This document shows, piece by piece, positions 9,425 through 17,626 of a stretch of DNA of 64,000 nucleotides. Origin of the DNA: an uncultured beta proteobacterium (GTDB lineage: Bacteria; Pseudomonadota; Gammaproteobacteria; Burkholderiales; SG8-39); assembly GCA_902826155.1 (NCBI GenBank), contig CADEDU010000005.1, positions 78,529-142,528 of the forward strand. Reading direction: 5' to 3'. Under the pieces are notes generated by a model. It saw only the letters and a program-made list of their open reading frames with translations, was not told the origin of the DNA and searched no databases. A program made the translations under genes and the position numbers. Each line of letters begins with the position of its first letter. Position 1 is the first letter of the stretch.

Positions 9425-9474
9425 TTCGCGCCAATTCAACGACTCGGTCTACGACAACCCGCTCGCACCCCCTC

Positions 9475-10863
9475 ATGCCAGGCCCGCTGCGCGATCTGTC
9501 GGTCAACCTGCTCGCCGGCCTGCGGCTGGCGCTTTTTCTTCCGCTGCGGGCCGAAGCGTTTCGCGCTGGCGGTGCGGCGTTCATCGCGCTGGCGCTGTTC
9601 AACGTTGCAGCGTGGTTCGTCGCCGATTTCGCGCACGTCGGCGCACCGGGTCTGATCGAGTGGTCGGCGCTCGAACCGTACGCGGCGCAGATGGCATTGG
9701 TGCTGCTGGCTGCGTTCGCGATCGGATCGATGCAGCCCGCGCGCGATGCCGGTCTGCGCCTGGCGGTGATGTGGCTCGCGCCGTTCTGGGTGTTCGAGGC
9801 AGTAGTGACCGTATTCGCGCTCGCAGCGCCGTGGTTCCTGGGCAGCAACGAAGCGTCGGTATCTTGGATCGGCGATCTGCCCGCGTGGCTGCCCTCAGCC
9901 GACCAGCTTTACGGCATCTGGCTGTTCGCCGTAGCCGTGCGTGCCGTGGCGCTGGTCGTGCCGTGGCGGCAATTGCGCTTCGTCGCGGCCGCAGGCGTTG
10001 CGTGCGCGCTGGTGCTGATACTCAACACACTCATAGCGCGGCCTGTGCTGTGGCGCGAATTGCCGGCGCCGCAAGCGGCTCGCGCGCCAGGGATCGAACA
10101 GGAGGCGGCGTTTCATGCTCAAGCGACGCTGCTGGATCGCACGCTCGCCGCGATCCAGCCCGGCCGGCCCGGCGTGATCGACCTGTACTTTCTCGGCGTG
10201 GCGGCGTACGGCGCACAGGATGTGTTCCTGCGCGAGGCACGCAGCGTGCGCACGCTGTTCAACGAGCGCTTCGACACCGAGGGCCGCTCGGCGCTACTCA
10301 TCAACAACAATGCCACGCTCACCGAGGCGCCGATCGCCACGCTGACCAACCTGCGCGCGACGCTGCGCGCTTTCGGCGAGCGCATGAACCGCGACGAAGA
10401 CGTGCTCTTCCTGTTTCTCACCACGCATGGCGACGAACAGCATCGGCTCGAAGTCGAGCTCTGGCCGCTTGCGCTCGCGCCAATTACGCCGCAGACGCTG
10501 GCCGATGCGGTGCGGCAGAGCGGCATCAAGTGGAAGGTGCTGGTGATTTCGGCGTGCTACTCGGGTGGATTCGTCGAAGCGCTCAAGGATGCGAACACGC
10601 TGGTGATCACAGCGGCTGATGCGCGATCGACCTCGTTCGGCTGCGCGCACGAAAACGATTGGACCCATTTCGGCGAGGCCTACTTCAACGCCGGGTTGCG
10701 CCAGACGCGATCGTTCATCGAAGCGTTCGAACTTGCCCGGGCAAGCGTCGCGGCGCGCGAGCGTGCCGAGCGGCTGTCTGCCTCCAATCCGCAGATGCAT
10801 GTGGGCGAGGCGATACGCGAGCGGCTCGGACAGCTCCAAGCGCGACCAAGCGCGTCGCAGTGA
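9475..10863 (+). CDS. membrane-anchored C13 family (legumain/GPI8-like) cysteine peptidase
   Basis: 462 aa from ATG 9475. About the first 200 residues contain several hydrophobic segments (for example 'GGAAFIALALFNVAAWFVADF', 'MALVLLAAFAIG' and 'FVAAAGVACALVLILNTLIA'), so the protein is an inner-membrane protein. Its C-terminal half is a caspase-fold peptidase. Catalytic histidine H318 is in 'FLTTHGDEQHRL' and cysteine C361 in 'VISACYSGGFVEAL', the dyad layout of peptidase family C13. 'TAADARSTSFGCAHENDWTHFGEAYF' continues the typical bacterial C13 pattern. Its substrate is unknown. It follows cca by 50 bp on the same strand. The fold assignment is sure, the role is not. Confidence 0.88.
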   Translation: MPGPLRDLSVNLLAGLRLALFLPLRAEAFRAGGAAFIALALFNVAAWFVADFAHVGAPGLIEWSALEPYAAQMALVLLAAFAIGSMQPARDAGLRLAVMWLAPFWVFEAVVTVFALAAPWFLGSNEASVSWIGDLPAWLPSADQLYGIWLFAVAVRAVALVVPWRQLRFVAAAGVACALVLILNTLIARPVLWRELPAPQAARAPGIEQEAAFHAQATLLDRTLAAIQPGRPGVIDLYFLGVAAYGAQDVFLREARSVRTLFNERFDTEGRSALLINNNATLTEAPIATLTNLRATLRAFGERMNRDEDVLFLFLTTHGDEQHRLEVELWPLALAPITPQTLADAVRQSGIKWKVLVISACYSGGFVEALKDANTLVITAADARSTSFGCAHENDWTHFGEAYFNAGLRQTRSFIEAFELARASVAARERAERLSASNPQMHVGEAIRERLGQLQARPSASQ

Positions 10864-10884
10864 CCGCTGCGGATGGACTTGAAG

Positions 10885-11079
10885 TCAGAGCAGCCGCGAA
10901 ATCAGCGCGAGCAGCAGCGAGAGCACGATCGTGGTGGTGACCGGGATGTAGAACGTCCGCCCGCGCACGTTCAACGTGATGTCGCCTGGCAGCTTGCCCA
11001 GCCCGAAGCGCGCGAGCAGCGGCATCAGGCCGCTCAACAGCACGAGGGCGATGATGGTGGTCAGCAGCCACTTGAGCAT
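10885..11079 (-). CDS. DUF2905 small membrane protein
   Basis: 64 aa from ATG 11079. The protein is nearly all hydrophobic: helix 1 at residues about 3-24 ('LLTTIIALVLLSGLMPLL'), a short polar link 'RFGLGKLPGDITL', and helix 2 'IPVTTTIVLSLLLALISRLL'. The motif LGKLPGDI is diagnostic of DUF2905, a family of unknown function in many bacteria. It converges on the C13 peptidase gene with a 21-bp gap. Confidence 0.85.
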   Translation of the reverse strand: MLKWLLTTIIALVLLSGLMPLLARFGLGKLPGDITLNVRGRTFYIPVTTTIVLSLLLALISRLL

Positions 11080-11170
11080 GATCGCGCTCGTTACTTGTCG
11101 CTCATGCCCCGGACTGCCAGCCGTACTCGCCGCTTGCGTGCCTCATCGCTCACGCCTCCTGCGGATCGGC

Positions 11171-12589
11171 TCACGCCTTGGCAATCGTGGGCAGGCGCGT
11201 GTGCCAGTCGGTCGCTTGCTGGTAGGCGTGACCGAGCCGCAACAGCAGCGAGTCGTCGAACGGCCGGCCGATCAATTGCATGCCGCACGGCAGCCCGTGC
11301 GACTGAAACCCGCACGGCAGCACCAGCCCCGGCAAGCCGAGATAGTTGACCGGCCGCGTCAGCCGAGTGGCGCGCGCCATCAGATCGTTCATGCGCGCGC
11401 CGCCACCGACGTCGGTCTCGGCGATGGTGGGCGTGGCGAACGCGACCGCGGGCGCGTGCACGACATCGACCTTCGCCATCACCTCTTGCTGCCATGCGCG
11501 CAGTGCTTCGCTACGCAGACGCAGGCCGTTGATGTAGAGCGGCGCGGGAACGGCGAGGCCGAGCTCGAGGCGCGCGCGCACTTGATCGGAGTAGTCGCCC
11601 GGACGTTCGCGCAACCAGCGCGCGTGTAGCGCGGCGGCTTCGGCGGCGATGATCGCGGTCGCAGCCTGGTTCCAGCTTTCCATGTCGGGCAGATCGACAT
11701 CGATCACTTCGCAGCCGAGCGAGCGAAATACATCCAGACTGCCGCGCACCAGCTTGGCTACATCGTCGTCGATGTTGTCGTAGAAGTAGCTGGTCGGCAC
11801 GCCGATGCGCAGACCCTTCACCGGGCGCGCCAGGCCCGCGACGTAGTCAGGCACCGGTTGGATGCTGGAGGTGGCATCGGCCTCGTCGCGACCGGAGATG
11901 ACCTGCATCACCAAGGCGACGTCTTCGACCGAGCGGGCGAGCGGACCCACCGTATCGAGCGAGAACGACAGCGGCATCGCGCCGGCACGCGACACGCGCC
12001 CGTACGTGGGCTTGAGCCCGGTGACGCCGCAGAAATGCGCCGGTAGGCGAATCGAGCCGCCGGTGTCCGAACCGAGCGCGACGAAGTTGGTGCGCGCACC
12101 GAGCGATGAGCCCGAGCCCGACGACGAACCACCGGTCACGCAATCGGAATTCCACGGATTGCGGCAATGCCCGAGGTGATAGTTGTGGCCGAGCGGTCCG
12201 TAGGCGAACTCGGTCATGTTGAGTACGCCGAACTGCACTGCACCCGCTGCATCGAGTCGCGTCAGCGCTGCCGCGGTGGCCGGCGCGGGACGATCGCGCG
12301 TGATCTTCGAGCCGCACGAAGAGGCCACGCCCTTGCGGTAGTACATGTCCTTGTGCGCCATGGGCACGCCGGCCAGAGGGCCCGGATCATTGCCGCGCGC
12401 GATGTCGGCGTCGATCGCCCTGGCGCGTGCCAGCGCGCGGTCGGCGTCAACGCGCACGAAGCAGTTCAGTCGCGTTTGTACCGTTTGCGCACGCTCTATC
12501 GTGGCCAGCACCACTTCGCCTGCCGAGAGCTGCTTCGCGCGAATTGCGCCGGCGAGCTTCGTCGCCGACCAGTGCAGGAACTCGTTCAT
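11171..12589 (-). CDS. amidase signature enzyme (AtzE/GatA-like)
   Basis: 472 aa from ATG 12589. The amidase-signature triad is complete: K80 in 'PMAHKD', cis-Ser S155 in 'TGGSSSGSGSS' and nucleophile S179 in 'GSDTGGSIRLPA'. The spacing between the two serines (24) matches well-studied members. It is translationally coupled to the small upstream gene by an ATGA overlap. Because that partner is AtzG-like, the complex may resemble AtzE-AtzG, a 1-carboxybiuret hydrolase of s-triazine breakdown. Many AtzG-linked amidases act on other amides, however, and no other triazine gene is visible. It is unlikely to be the tRNA amidotransferase GatA, since gatB/gatC are absent. Confidence 0.87.
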   Translation of the reverse strand: MNEFLHWSATKLAGAIRAKQLSAGEVVLATIERAQTVQTRLNCFVRVDADRALARARAIDADIARGNDPGPLAGVPMAHKDMYYRKGVASSCGSKITRDRPAPATAAALTRLDAAGAVQFGVLNMTEFAYGPLGHNYHLGHCRNPWNSDCVTGGSSSGSGSSLGARTNFVALGSDTGGSIRLPAHFCGVTGLKPTYGRVSRAGAMPLSFSLDTVGPLARSVEDVALVMQVISGRDEADATSSIQPVPDYVAGLARPVKGLRIGVPTSYFYDNIDDDVAKLVRGSLDVFRSLGCEVIDVDLPDMESWNQAATAIIAAEAAALHARWLRERPGDYSDQVRARLELGLAVPAPLYINGLRLRSEALRAWQQEVMAKVDVVHAPAVAFATPTIAETDVGGGARMNDLMARATRLTRPVNYLGLPGLVLPCGFQSHGLPCGMQLIGRPFDDSLLLRLGHAYQQATDWHTRLPTIAKA

Positions 12590-12774
12590 TTCGCGCTCGC
12601 TTCCAGCAGCTGGAAGAACGCAGCAGGCTCCACTTCGAACTCGATCTTCGCGGTCGCGGCGCGCTCGGCGGCGATCTGCCGGGTGAGCTGTTGGGCCACT
12701 CCCGCATGACGAGCCGCGGGAACGTCGAGCCCCTGCAGCGCGAGCGCTTGGGCGAAGTGTGCTGGGTCATCCAT
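12586..12774 (-). CDS. AtzG-like (DUF4089) amidase partner protein
   Basis: 62 aa from ATG 12774, starting MDDPAHFAQALALQGLDVPA. It overlaps the amidase start by 4 bases (ATGA). Proteins of this size and pattern (a helical N-terminal half, then 'PAAFFQLLEASAK' at the end) are the GatC-like small subunits formerly called DUF4089. AtzG is the characterised example, which binds and stabilises the amidase AtzE. The longer frame to 12873 adds an Arg/Cys-rich stretch and is rejected. Transcription would start in the 267-bp divergent gap shared with the facing GST gene, where I see no other feature. Confidence 0.8.
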   Translation of the reverse strand: MDDPAHFAQALALQGLDVPAARHAGVAQQLTRQIAAERAATAKIEFEVEPAAFFQLLEASAK

Positions 12775-13041
12775 GGCGATTCCTCCTTGATGGGTGCGCG
12801 CGGGCAACCGCGCACAGGCGTTGCAATCGCTGGCGCGCGCCGCCGTTACGCGAAGACGGCGAAGCGCGTGCAAGCGTGCAACCGATTATGCCGCGACCGG
12901 CTCGCGCGGTTCATCCATCGAGCGGCGATTTCGATGCCGCGTGTAGACTGCTTCGAGCTTTCGCTGCCGCCGCGCTGCACTGAAAACCGATCGAAGGCGC
13001 GTGGCCGGCTCACTCAACCGCTTGCGCAAAGGAGCAGTCCG

Positions 13042-13665
13042 ATGATCGATCTCTATACGTGGGGAACGCCGAACGGCCGCAAGGTCTCGGTGATGCTGGA
13101 GGAGTGCAGCCTGGGTTATCGCGTGCACAAGGTGGACATCGGCAAGGCTAACGATCAGAACAAGCCCGAGTTCGTGAAGATGAATCCGAACAGCAAGATC
13201 CCCGTGCTGGTCGATTCCGAGGGGCCCGACGGCAAGCCGATCACCATCTTCGAGTCGGGTGCGATCCTGATCTATCTCGCCGGCAAGACCGGCAAGTTCC
13301 TGCCCGCTTCCGATCGCGGCAAGTACGAAACGCTGCAGTGGCTGATGTTCCAGATGGCTTCGGTGGGCCCGATGTTCGGGCAGTGCCACCACTTCTTCCG
13401 CGCCGCGCCCGAGCCGGTGCCGTATGCGATCGAGCGCTACACCAAAGAGAAGGATCGGCTGTACGGGGTGATGAACAAGCGACTTGGCGAAGCGAAATAC
13501 CTGGCCGCCAACGAGTACACCATTGCCGACATCGCGACCTATCCGTGGGTGTCGCGGTTCGACTATCACAAGACCAACCTGGCCGATTTTCCGAACGTCA
13601 AACGCTGGTTCGACGAGCTGGGCGCGCGACCAGGTGTCCAGCGCGGGATGGCGATCCCGGCGTAA
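13042..13665 (+). CDS. glutathione S-transferase (YfcG/YghU-like)
   Basis: 207 aa from ATG 13042, preceded by GGAGCAGTCCG. The N-terminus 'IDLYTWGTPNGRKVSVMLEE' with the TPNGRKV signature, then 'NPNSKIPVLVD' and 'ITIFESGAILIYLA', matches the Nu-class GSTs YfcG and YghU, which act as disulfide reductases with glutathione. The C-terminal part has 'QWLMFQMASVGPMFGQCHHFF' and 'YTIADIATYPWVSRF', also typical. It is cytoplasmic. It diverges from the amidase pair and converges with the cytochrome gene 6 bp away. Confidence 0.9.
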   Translation: MIDLYTWGTPNGRKVSVMLEECSLGYRVHKVDIGKANDQNKPEFVKMNPNSKIPVLVDSEGPDGKPITIFESGAILIYLAGKTGKFLPASDRGKYETLQWLMFQMASVGPMFGQCHHFFRAAPEPVPYAIERYTKEKDRLYGVMNKRLGEAKYLAANEYTIADIATYPWVSRFDYHKTNLADFPNVKRWFDELGARPGVQRGMAIPA

Positions 13666-13671
13666 AGACCG

Positions 13672-14373
13672 TCACTGCCTGCGCGCGTGTCGCGCGAGGA
13701 AAGCGTTGATCTCCTCGATGCGCAGCTGCGGCTCACGCGGATCGACCTGCGTGCCCACGACGCGGTTCATCCATTCCATGTTCTGCTCCATGCGCGCAAC
13801 CACCGCGGGCCACTGCTTCGCGGTGTAGCGCGCCGGGTCGGGCAGCACGTGGCATTGCTGGCATGCCAGCCGAAACGACTGTCCGCCTGCCAGCCTGAGT
13901 TCGGGGTATTTTTCAGCGGCGATCGGCCGTTGCGCATGTTTCTGCAGATAGCGCACCAGCACGCTCGTTTCCTCTGCGCTCGGCGCCTGCACGCCGGCCA
14001 TCATGTCTTTCATCAGCGGGCCCATGTTTCCGTTGCCCGCGATGCGCGCCACCATCCGCGTCACGACCTTGGGCCACTTCTCGGCCTCGTGCATCGCCGG
14101 ATTGGACAGGTGATGACACTGCACGCAGTAGCGCACCAGCAGTTGCGCACCGCGTGAAGTGGGTTCAGGCAACTGCGTGACCGCGAAGGTCGGCGGCAGG
14201 ATGCGCTCGAGCATCGGTCCGTGCGGACTGCCGGCCCAGCGCTGTTTGGCAGCGTCGACGGCGCGCTCGGCTGTGGTTTGCGCGTGCGTTGTCGTCGCGG
14301 CGGATACGAGCCAGAGCGCAACGAAGGTCAATACCGTGGCGCGATGGCTGCCGCGTTCACGTTGTGCTGGCAT
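13672..14373 (-). CDS. periplasmic diheme c-type cytochrome
   Basis: 233 aa from ATG 14373, chosen because it gives a signal peptide (MPAQRERG..., hydrophobic 'TVLTFVALWLVSAATTTHAQ'). The frame runs further upstream to 14451 over a non-signal stretch. Two heme c sites are present: 'YCVQCHH' and 'ACQQCHV'. Each is followed by a Met-rich segment ('MGPLMKDMM', 'MEQNMEWMN') that could supply axial ligands. The repeated 'WPKVVTRMVARI...' and 'WPAVVARMEQNM...' blocks show that the two heme domains are related by duplication. The redox partner is unknown and the gene stands alone. Confidence 0.85.
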   Translation of the reverse strand: MPAQRERGSHRATVLTFVALWLVSAATTTHAQTTAERAVDAAKQRWAGSPHGPMLERILPPTFAVTQLPEPTSRGAQLLVRYCVQCHHLSNPAMHEAEKWPKVVTRMVARIAGNGNMGPLMKDMMAGVQAPSAEETSVLVRYLQKHAQRPIAAEKYPELRLAGGQSFRLACQQCHVLPDPARYTAKQWPAVVARMEQNMEWMNRVVGTQVDPREPQLRIEEINAFLARHARRQ

Positions 14374-14437
14374 GCTTGCGAGCGTTGAGTCTCCGGCCAT
14401 CGGGCTTTGATCGCGAAACTTCCGCAAGCCGGTCGGA

Positions 14438-15610
14438 CTACAACGTCGCACGTCGATCTCCGGAAGTGAACCCCAGCAGCGGCACGTCGATGCCTTTGCT
14501 CAGCGCGATCGCCTTGAACAGCTCGCCCATCTCGGCCGGCGAGAGCAGCCGTTGCACGGCATTGGCTTGTGGCAGATAGCGCGCCGCGTCGCCCGGCGGC
14601 GTTCGCAGCAGCAGTTCGGTGATGCCGCAGTTGATGAGGAAGTGCGCCTGTGTGGTGAAGCCGGCCAGTTCGAGGCCCGCGCTGGTAGCGTGCTCGGCAA
14701 TCGCACTGAAATCGACGTGTGCGGTGATATCGCACAGCCCGGGCAGGAAGAACGGGTCGTCGTGCGCGCGATGCCGGTAGTGGCAGCGCAGCGTGCCCAT
14801 CGCGCGATGCGGATGGTAGTACTCGCGCGTGGCAAAGCCGTAGTCGATAAACAACGCAGCACCGTTGGTGAGCACGCGCGCAACGGTCGCGACGAACGCT
14901 TGCGCGATCACGCCCACTTCCGCACGATACGGCGTTGACCATTGATGCGCGCGTGCCAGGCGCTCGACCGTTTTCGCAAGCTCCGCCTGCGCCGGCCGGG
15001 CCGACCACTCGAATCCGCCGCTCCCGGCGATGGCGACGCCCAACTCCTCGATCGCCCCGTCGCGCCACTCGAACACTTGAACCGGCATCGCGTCGAGCAC
15101 TTCGTTGCCCAGGATCAGTCCGCTGAACGAATCCGGGAGCTGTTCGAGCCACTGCACGCGCTCGGCCAGATGTGGCACTCGCTCGTGAATCAGCGCTTGC
15201 TGGCGATCGCGCAAGTCGGCCGACACTTCGAGAATGCTGTATCGCGACGGCACAGAGCCGCGCTCAGCCAGTTCCGCCAGCAGGGTCGCGGCCAGCACGC
15301 CGCTGCCCGCGCCGATTTCGAGGATCTCGGGGCTGCTCGCGCGCAGGATCTGTGCGGCCTGTCGCGCGAGGGCGGCGCCGAACAACGGGCTGATCTCCGG
15401 TGCGGTGATGAAATCGCCGCTCGCGCCGAGTTTGCGGCTGCCGGCGCTGTAGTAGCCCAGCCCTGCCGCGTAGAGCGCCGCGTCCATGTAGTCCGCGAAC
15501 GAGATCCAGCCGCCGCCTGCAACGATGCGCTCGGTGATCAGCGCGCCTACTCGCCCGCTATGGGCACGGTCTTCGGCCGGGGGGGCGGGCAGGCTCGGCG
15601 AAGGATTCAT
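14438..15610 (-). CDS. SAM-dependent methyltransferase, MidA/NDUFAF7 family
   Basis: 390 aa from ATG 15610 (MNPSPSLPAPPAED). The SAM site is 'EILEIGAGSGVLAATLL'. Also visible are 'GYYSAGSRKLGASGDFITAPEISPLFG' in the N-terminal part, 'LGNEVLDAMPVQVFEW', and 'FIDYGFATREYYHPHRAMGTLRCHYRHR', all diagnostic of the family. The mitochondrial member NDUFAF7 methylates an arginine of a complex I subunit; the bacterial target is not established. A much longer open frame continues upstream through 16561 but overlaps the divergent SDR gene and lacks protein character. The divergent SDR starts 130 bp away. Confidence 0.87.
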   Translation of the reverse strand: MNPSPSLPAPPAEDRAHSGRVGALITERIVAGGGWISFADYMDAALYAAGLGYYSAGSRKLGASGDFITAPEISPLFGAALARQAAQILRASSPEILEIGAGSGVLAATLLAELAERGSVPSRYSILEVSADLRDRQQALIHERVPHLAERVQWLEQLPDSFSGLILGNEVLDAMPVQVFEWRDGAIEELGVAIAGSGGFEWSARPAQAELAKTVERLARAHQWSTPYRAEVGVIAQAFVATVARVLTNGAALFIDYGFATREYYHPHRAMGTLRCHYRHRAHDDPFFLPGLCDITAHVDFSAIAEHATSAGLELAGFTTQAHFLINCGITELLLRTPPGDAARYLPQANAVQRLLSPAEMGELFKAIALSKGIDVPLLGFTSGDRRATL

Positions 15611-15613
15611 CGC

Positions 15614-15676
15614 GGGGAAGCGTGGTGCATTCGTGGGTAAGCGAGGTGCGTTCGCAGGGAAGCGTGGCGCATTCCG
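15614..15676. repeat. three imperfect 21-bp tandem repeats upstream of the MidA-like gene
   Basis: The unit GGGAAGCGTGGTGCATTCGT occurs three times with small changes, between the divergent MidA-like and SDR starts. Read on the minus strand in the frame of the methyltransferase it spells NAPRFPA-NAPRLPT-NAPRFPA immediately before the chosen Met. It could therefore be a 5'-leader repeat or, less likely, an N-terminal extension. Confidence 0.55.
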
Positions 15677-15739
15677 GTAAAATCGACAACCTCTCGAGTT
15701 CGACGTTGGTCGGTTCGACCGCGTTGCCGATCTTTGTCC

Positions 15740-16492
15740 ATGTCCGCCGAATCCCTCGCTGGAAAAGCTGTGCTGATCACCGGCGGTGCCCGGCGCGTCG
15801 GCGCAGCCACCGCACGCAGACTGCATGCGGCCGGCGCGAACCTGGTGGTCCACTACCGCACGGCCCAGCGCGATGCGCATGCCTTGCAGGACGAGTTGAA
15901 CGCCGTGCGCGCCAACTCCGTCAGCCTGGTACAGGCCGATCTGCTCGATATCGCCGGATTGACCGAGATGGTCAAGACGACGGTCAGTCAATTCGGCCGG
16001 CTCGATGCGCTCATCAACAACGCGTCGAGTTTCCACGCCAGCCCGGTGGGCGAGATCACCGAGAGCCTGTGGGACGATCTGATCGGCACCAACCTCAAGG
16101 CGCCGTTGTTCCTCTCGCAGGCGGCGGCGATTCCGTTGCGCAAGACGGGCGGGGCGATCATCAACATCGTCGACATTCACGCCGAGCGGCCACTGAAGAA
16201 TTACGTCGTCTACAGCGTTGCCAAGGCGGGTCTGGTCGGCCTCACCCGCTCGCTCGCGCGCGAACTCGGCCCCGAGGTGCGCGTCAACGGCATTGCGCCC
16301 GGCCCGATCCTGTGGCCCGACGACGGCTCGTTCGACGACGTCGCGCGCCAGCGCATCATTTCGCACACGCTGCTCAAGCGCATCGGTGAGCCCGATGACA
16401 TCGCGCGCGCGGTGCATTTCCTGCTGGCCGATGCGCCATACGTGACCGGGCAAATCATCGCGATCGACGGTGGTCGCAGCGTCAATCTCTGA
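15740..16492 (+). CDS. short-chain dehydrogenase, pteridine reductase-like
   Basis: 250 aa from ATG 15740; a TTG six bases earlier is also possible. The cofactor loop '[15 protein letters not shown]' has the TGxxxRxG form found in pteridine reductases and FolM instead of the usual TGxxxGxG. '[12 protein letters not shown]' follows, then the catalytic region: '[22 protein letters not shown]' contains the Y..K pair, with D in the usual Ser position. The end '[17 protein letters not shown]' is classical. The likely role is NADPH reduction of dihydrobiopterin/dihydrofolate-type pterins. The next gene, ttcA, starts 7 bp after the stop, so the two are probably one operon. Confidence 0.87.
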   Translation: MSAESLAGKAVLITGGARRVGAATARRLHAAGANLVVHYRTAQRDAHALQDELNAVRANSVSLVQADLLDIAGLTEMVKTTVSQFGRLDALINNASSFHASPVGEITESLWDDLIGTNLKAPLFLSQAAAIPLRKTGGAIINIVDIHAERPLKNYVVYSVAKAGLVGLTRSLARELGPEVRVNGIAPGPILWPDDGSFDDVARQRIISHTLLKRIGEPDDIARAVHFLLADAPYVTGQIIAIDGGRSVNL

Positions 16493-16499
16493 GCGAGCG

Positions 16500-17504
16500 A
16501 TGAACGCCCCAGTCGAGCGACTCATGGACGTTTCCACCGAGCGGCCCACGGACGCTTCCACAGAGCGGCCTGCGGGCGTGTTCGATTACCAGCGCCTGGA
16601 GAAAGCGGCGCGCGAAACCAACAAGCTCGACCGGCGCTTGTGCCGGCTGGTCGGTCAGGCCATCGGCGACTACCGCATGATCGAGCCGGGCGATCGGGTC
16701 ATGGTGTGCCTGTCCGGCGGCAAGGACAGCTACGGCCTGCTCGATGTGCTGATGAAGCTGCGCGAGCGCGCGCCGATCGAGTTCGAACTCATCGCGGTCA
16801 ATCTCGACCAGGGCCATCCGGGCTTTCCCGAGCGCACCCTGCCCGATTATCTGGAGCGCATCGGGGTCCCCTATCGCATCGAGAAGCAGGACACCTACTC
16901 GATCGTCAAGCGCGTGATCCCCGAGGGCAAGACGATGTGTTCGCTGTGCTCACGTCTGCGCCGCGGCGTGCTCTACCGCGTGGCGGGCGAGCTGGGTGCC
17001 ACCAAGATCGCGCTCGGTCATCATCGCGACGACATCCTCGAGACCTTCTTCCTGAATCTGTTTTTCGGCGCCAAGCTCAAGGCGATGCCGCCCAAGCTGG
17101 TGTCCGATGACGGCAGACATGTGGTGATCCGGCCGCTCGCGTACGTGAAGGAAGTGGACCTCGAACGGTACGCCGAGGTGCGGCAGTTCCCGATCATCCC
17201 GTGCGATCTGTGCGGTTCGCAGGAGCTGCTGCAACGCAAGCAGGTAAAGGCGATGCTGCGCGATTGGGAGAAGCGATTTCCGGGGCGAGTCGAGACCATC
17301 TTTCGCAGTCTGGCCAACGTGCGCAAGACGCATCTGCTCGATCGGGCGCTGTTCGATTTCGCGGGGCTTGCGCCCACCGGCGCGGCCAGCGAAGAGGGTG
17401 ATCGCGCATTCGACGTCGATGCGGAGTTGGAAGCCGCGATCGACGCGCGCGTAGCGAATCCCGACGTCATGCCGATCAAAGTCGAGCGGCGCCGCGACGG
17501 TTAG
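16500..17504 (+). CDS. ttcA: tRNA 2-thiocytidine(32) synthetase TtcA
   Basis: 334 aa from ATG 16500. It makes 2-thiocytidine at position 32 of some tRNAs, activating C32 with ATP and using an Fe-S cluster. The PP-loop is 'SGGKDS' (residues 72-77). The cluster cysteines are C147 and C150 in 'CSLC', with a third in 'PCDLCGSQ'. '[28 protein letters not shown]' is the usual family block. The N-terminal 30 residues are extra and carry a short repeat (STERP twice). The gene sits directly downstream of the pteridine-reductase-like gene, an order common in Burkholderiales. Confidence 0.95.
   Translation: MNAPVERLMDVSTERPTDASTERPAGVFDYQRLEKAARETNKLDRRLCRLVGQAIGDYRMIEPGDRVMVCLSGGKDSYGLLDVLMKLRERAPIEFELIAVNLDQGHPGFPERTLPDYLERIGVPYRIEKQDTYSIVKRVIPEGKTMCSLCSRLRRGVLYRVAGELGATKIALGHHRDDILETFFLNLFFGAKLKAMPPKLVSDDGRHVVIRPLAYVKEVDLERYAEVRQFPIIPCDLCGSQELLQRKQVKAMLRDWEKRFPGRVETIFRSLANVRKTHLLDRALFDFAGLAPTGAASEEGDRAFDVDAELEAAIDARVANPDVMPIKVERRRDG
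16527..16574 (+). repeat. 24-bp direct repeat inside the 5' end of ttcA
   Basis: Two adjacent 24-bp units (16527-16550 and 16551-16574) differ at a few positions and encode DVSTERPT and DASTERPA. They lengthen the unconserved N-terminus of TtcA in frame. Confidence 0.6.
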
Positions 17505-17576
17505 CCGCAACGCTAACCGCGCCGGGGCCTCGGCACCCCGCGCCACTCCGGCAAGAGTCCCCGGCTCGCGTTCCGA

Positions 17577-17611
17577 TTTGACATTCTTGGCTTGTCAAAC
17601 TTAGTTTGACA
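17577..17611. promoter_or_regulatory. palindromic operator-like array in front of the HTH-aminotransferase gene
   Basis: TGTCAAAC (17593-17600) and GTTTGACA (17604-17611) are a perfect 8-bp dyad around TTA. A third half-site TTTGACA lies at 17577-17583 and pairs with TGTCAAA at 17593-17599 over a 9-bp spacer. TTGTCA (17592-17597) and GCTAAT (17613-17618) could serve as -35/-10 elements, though their 15-bp spacing is short. If so, the operator overlaps the promoter, and transcription would start almost at the ATG (17627), which has no clear Shine-Dalgarno. A dyad just before a Cro/YdaS-type HTH suggests autoregulation. Confidence 0.6.
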
Positions 17612-17626
17612 GGCTAATCTCGCGGC

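Noticed and set aside
11171..12589. GatA subunit of tRNA amidotransferase
   Set aside because: No gatB or gatC nearby and the gene is coupled to an AtzG-like protein instead.
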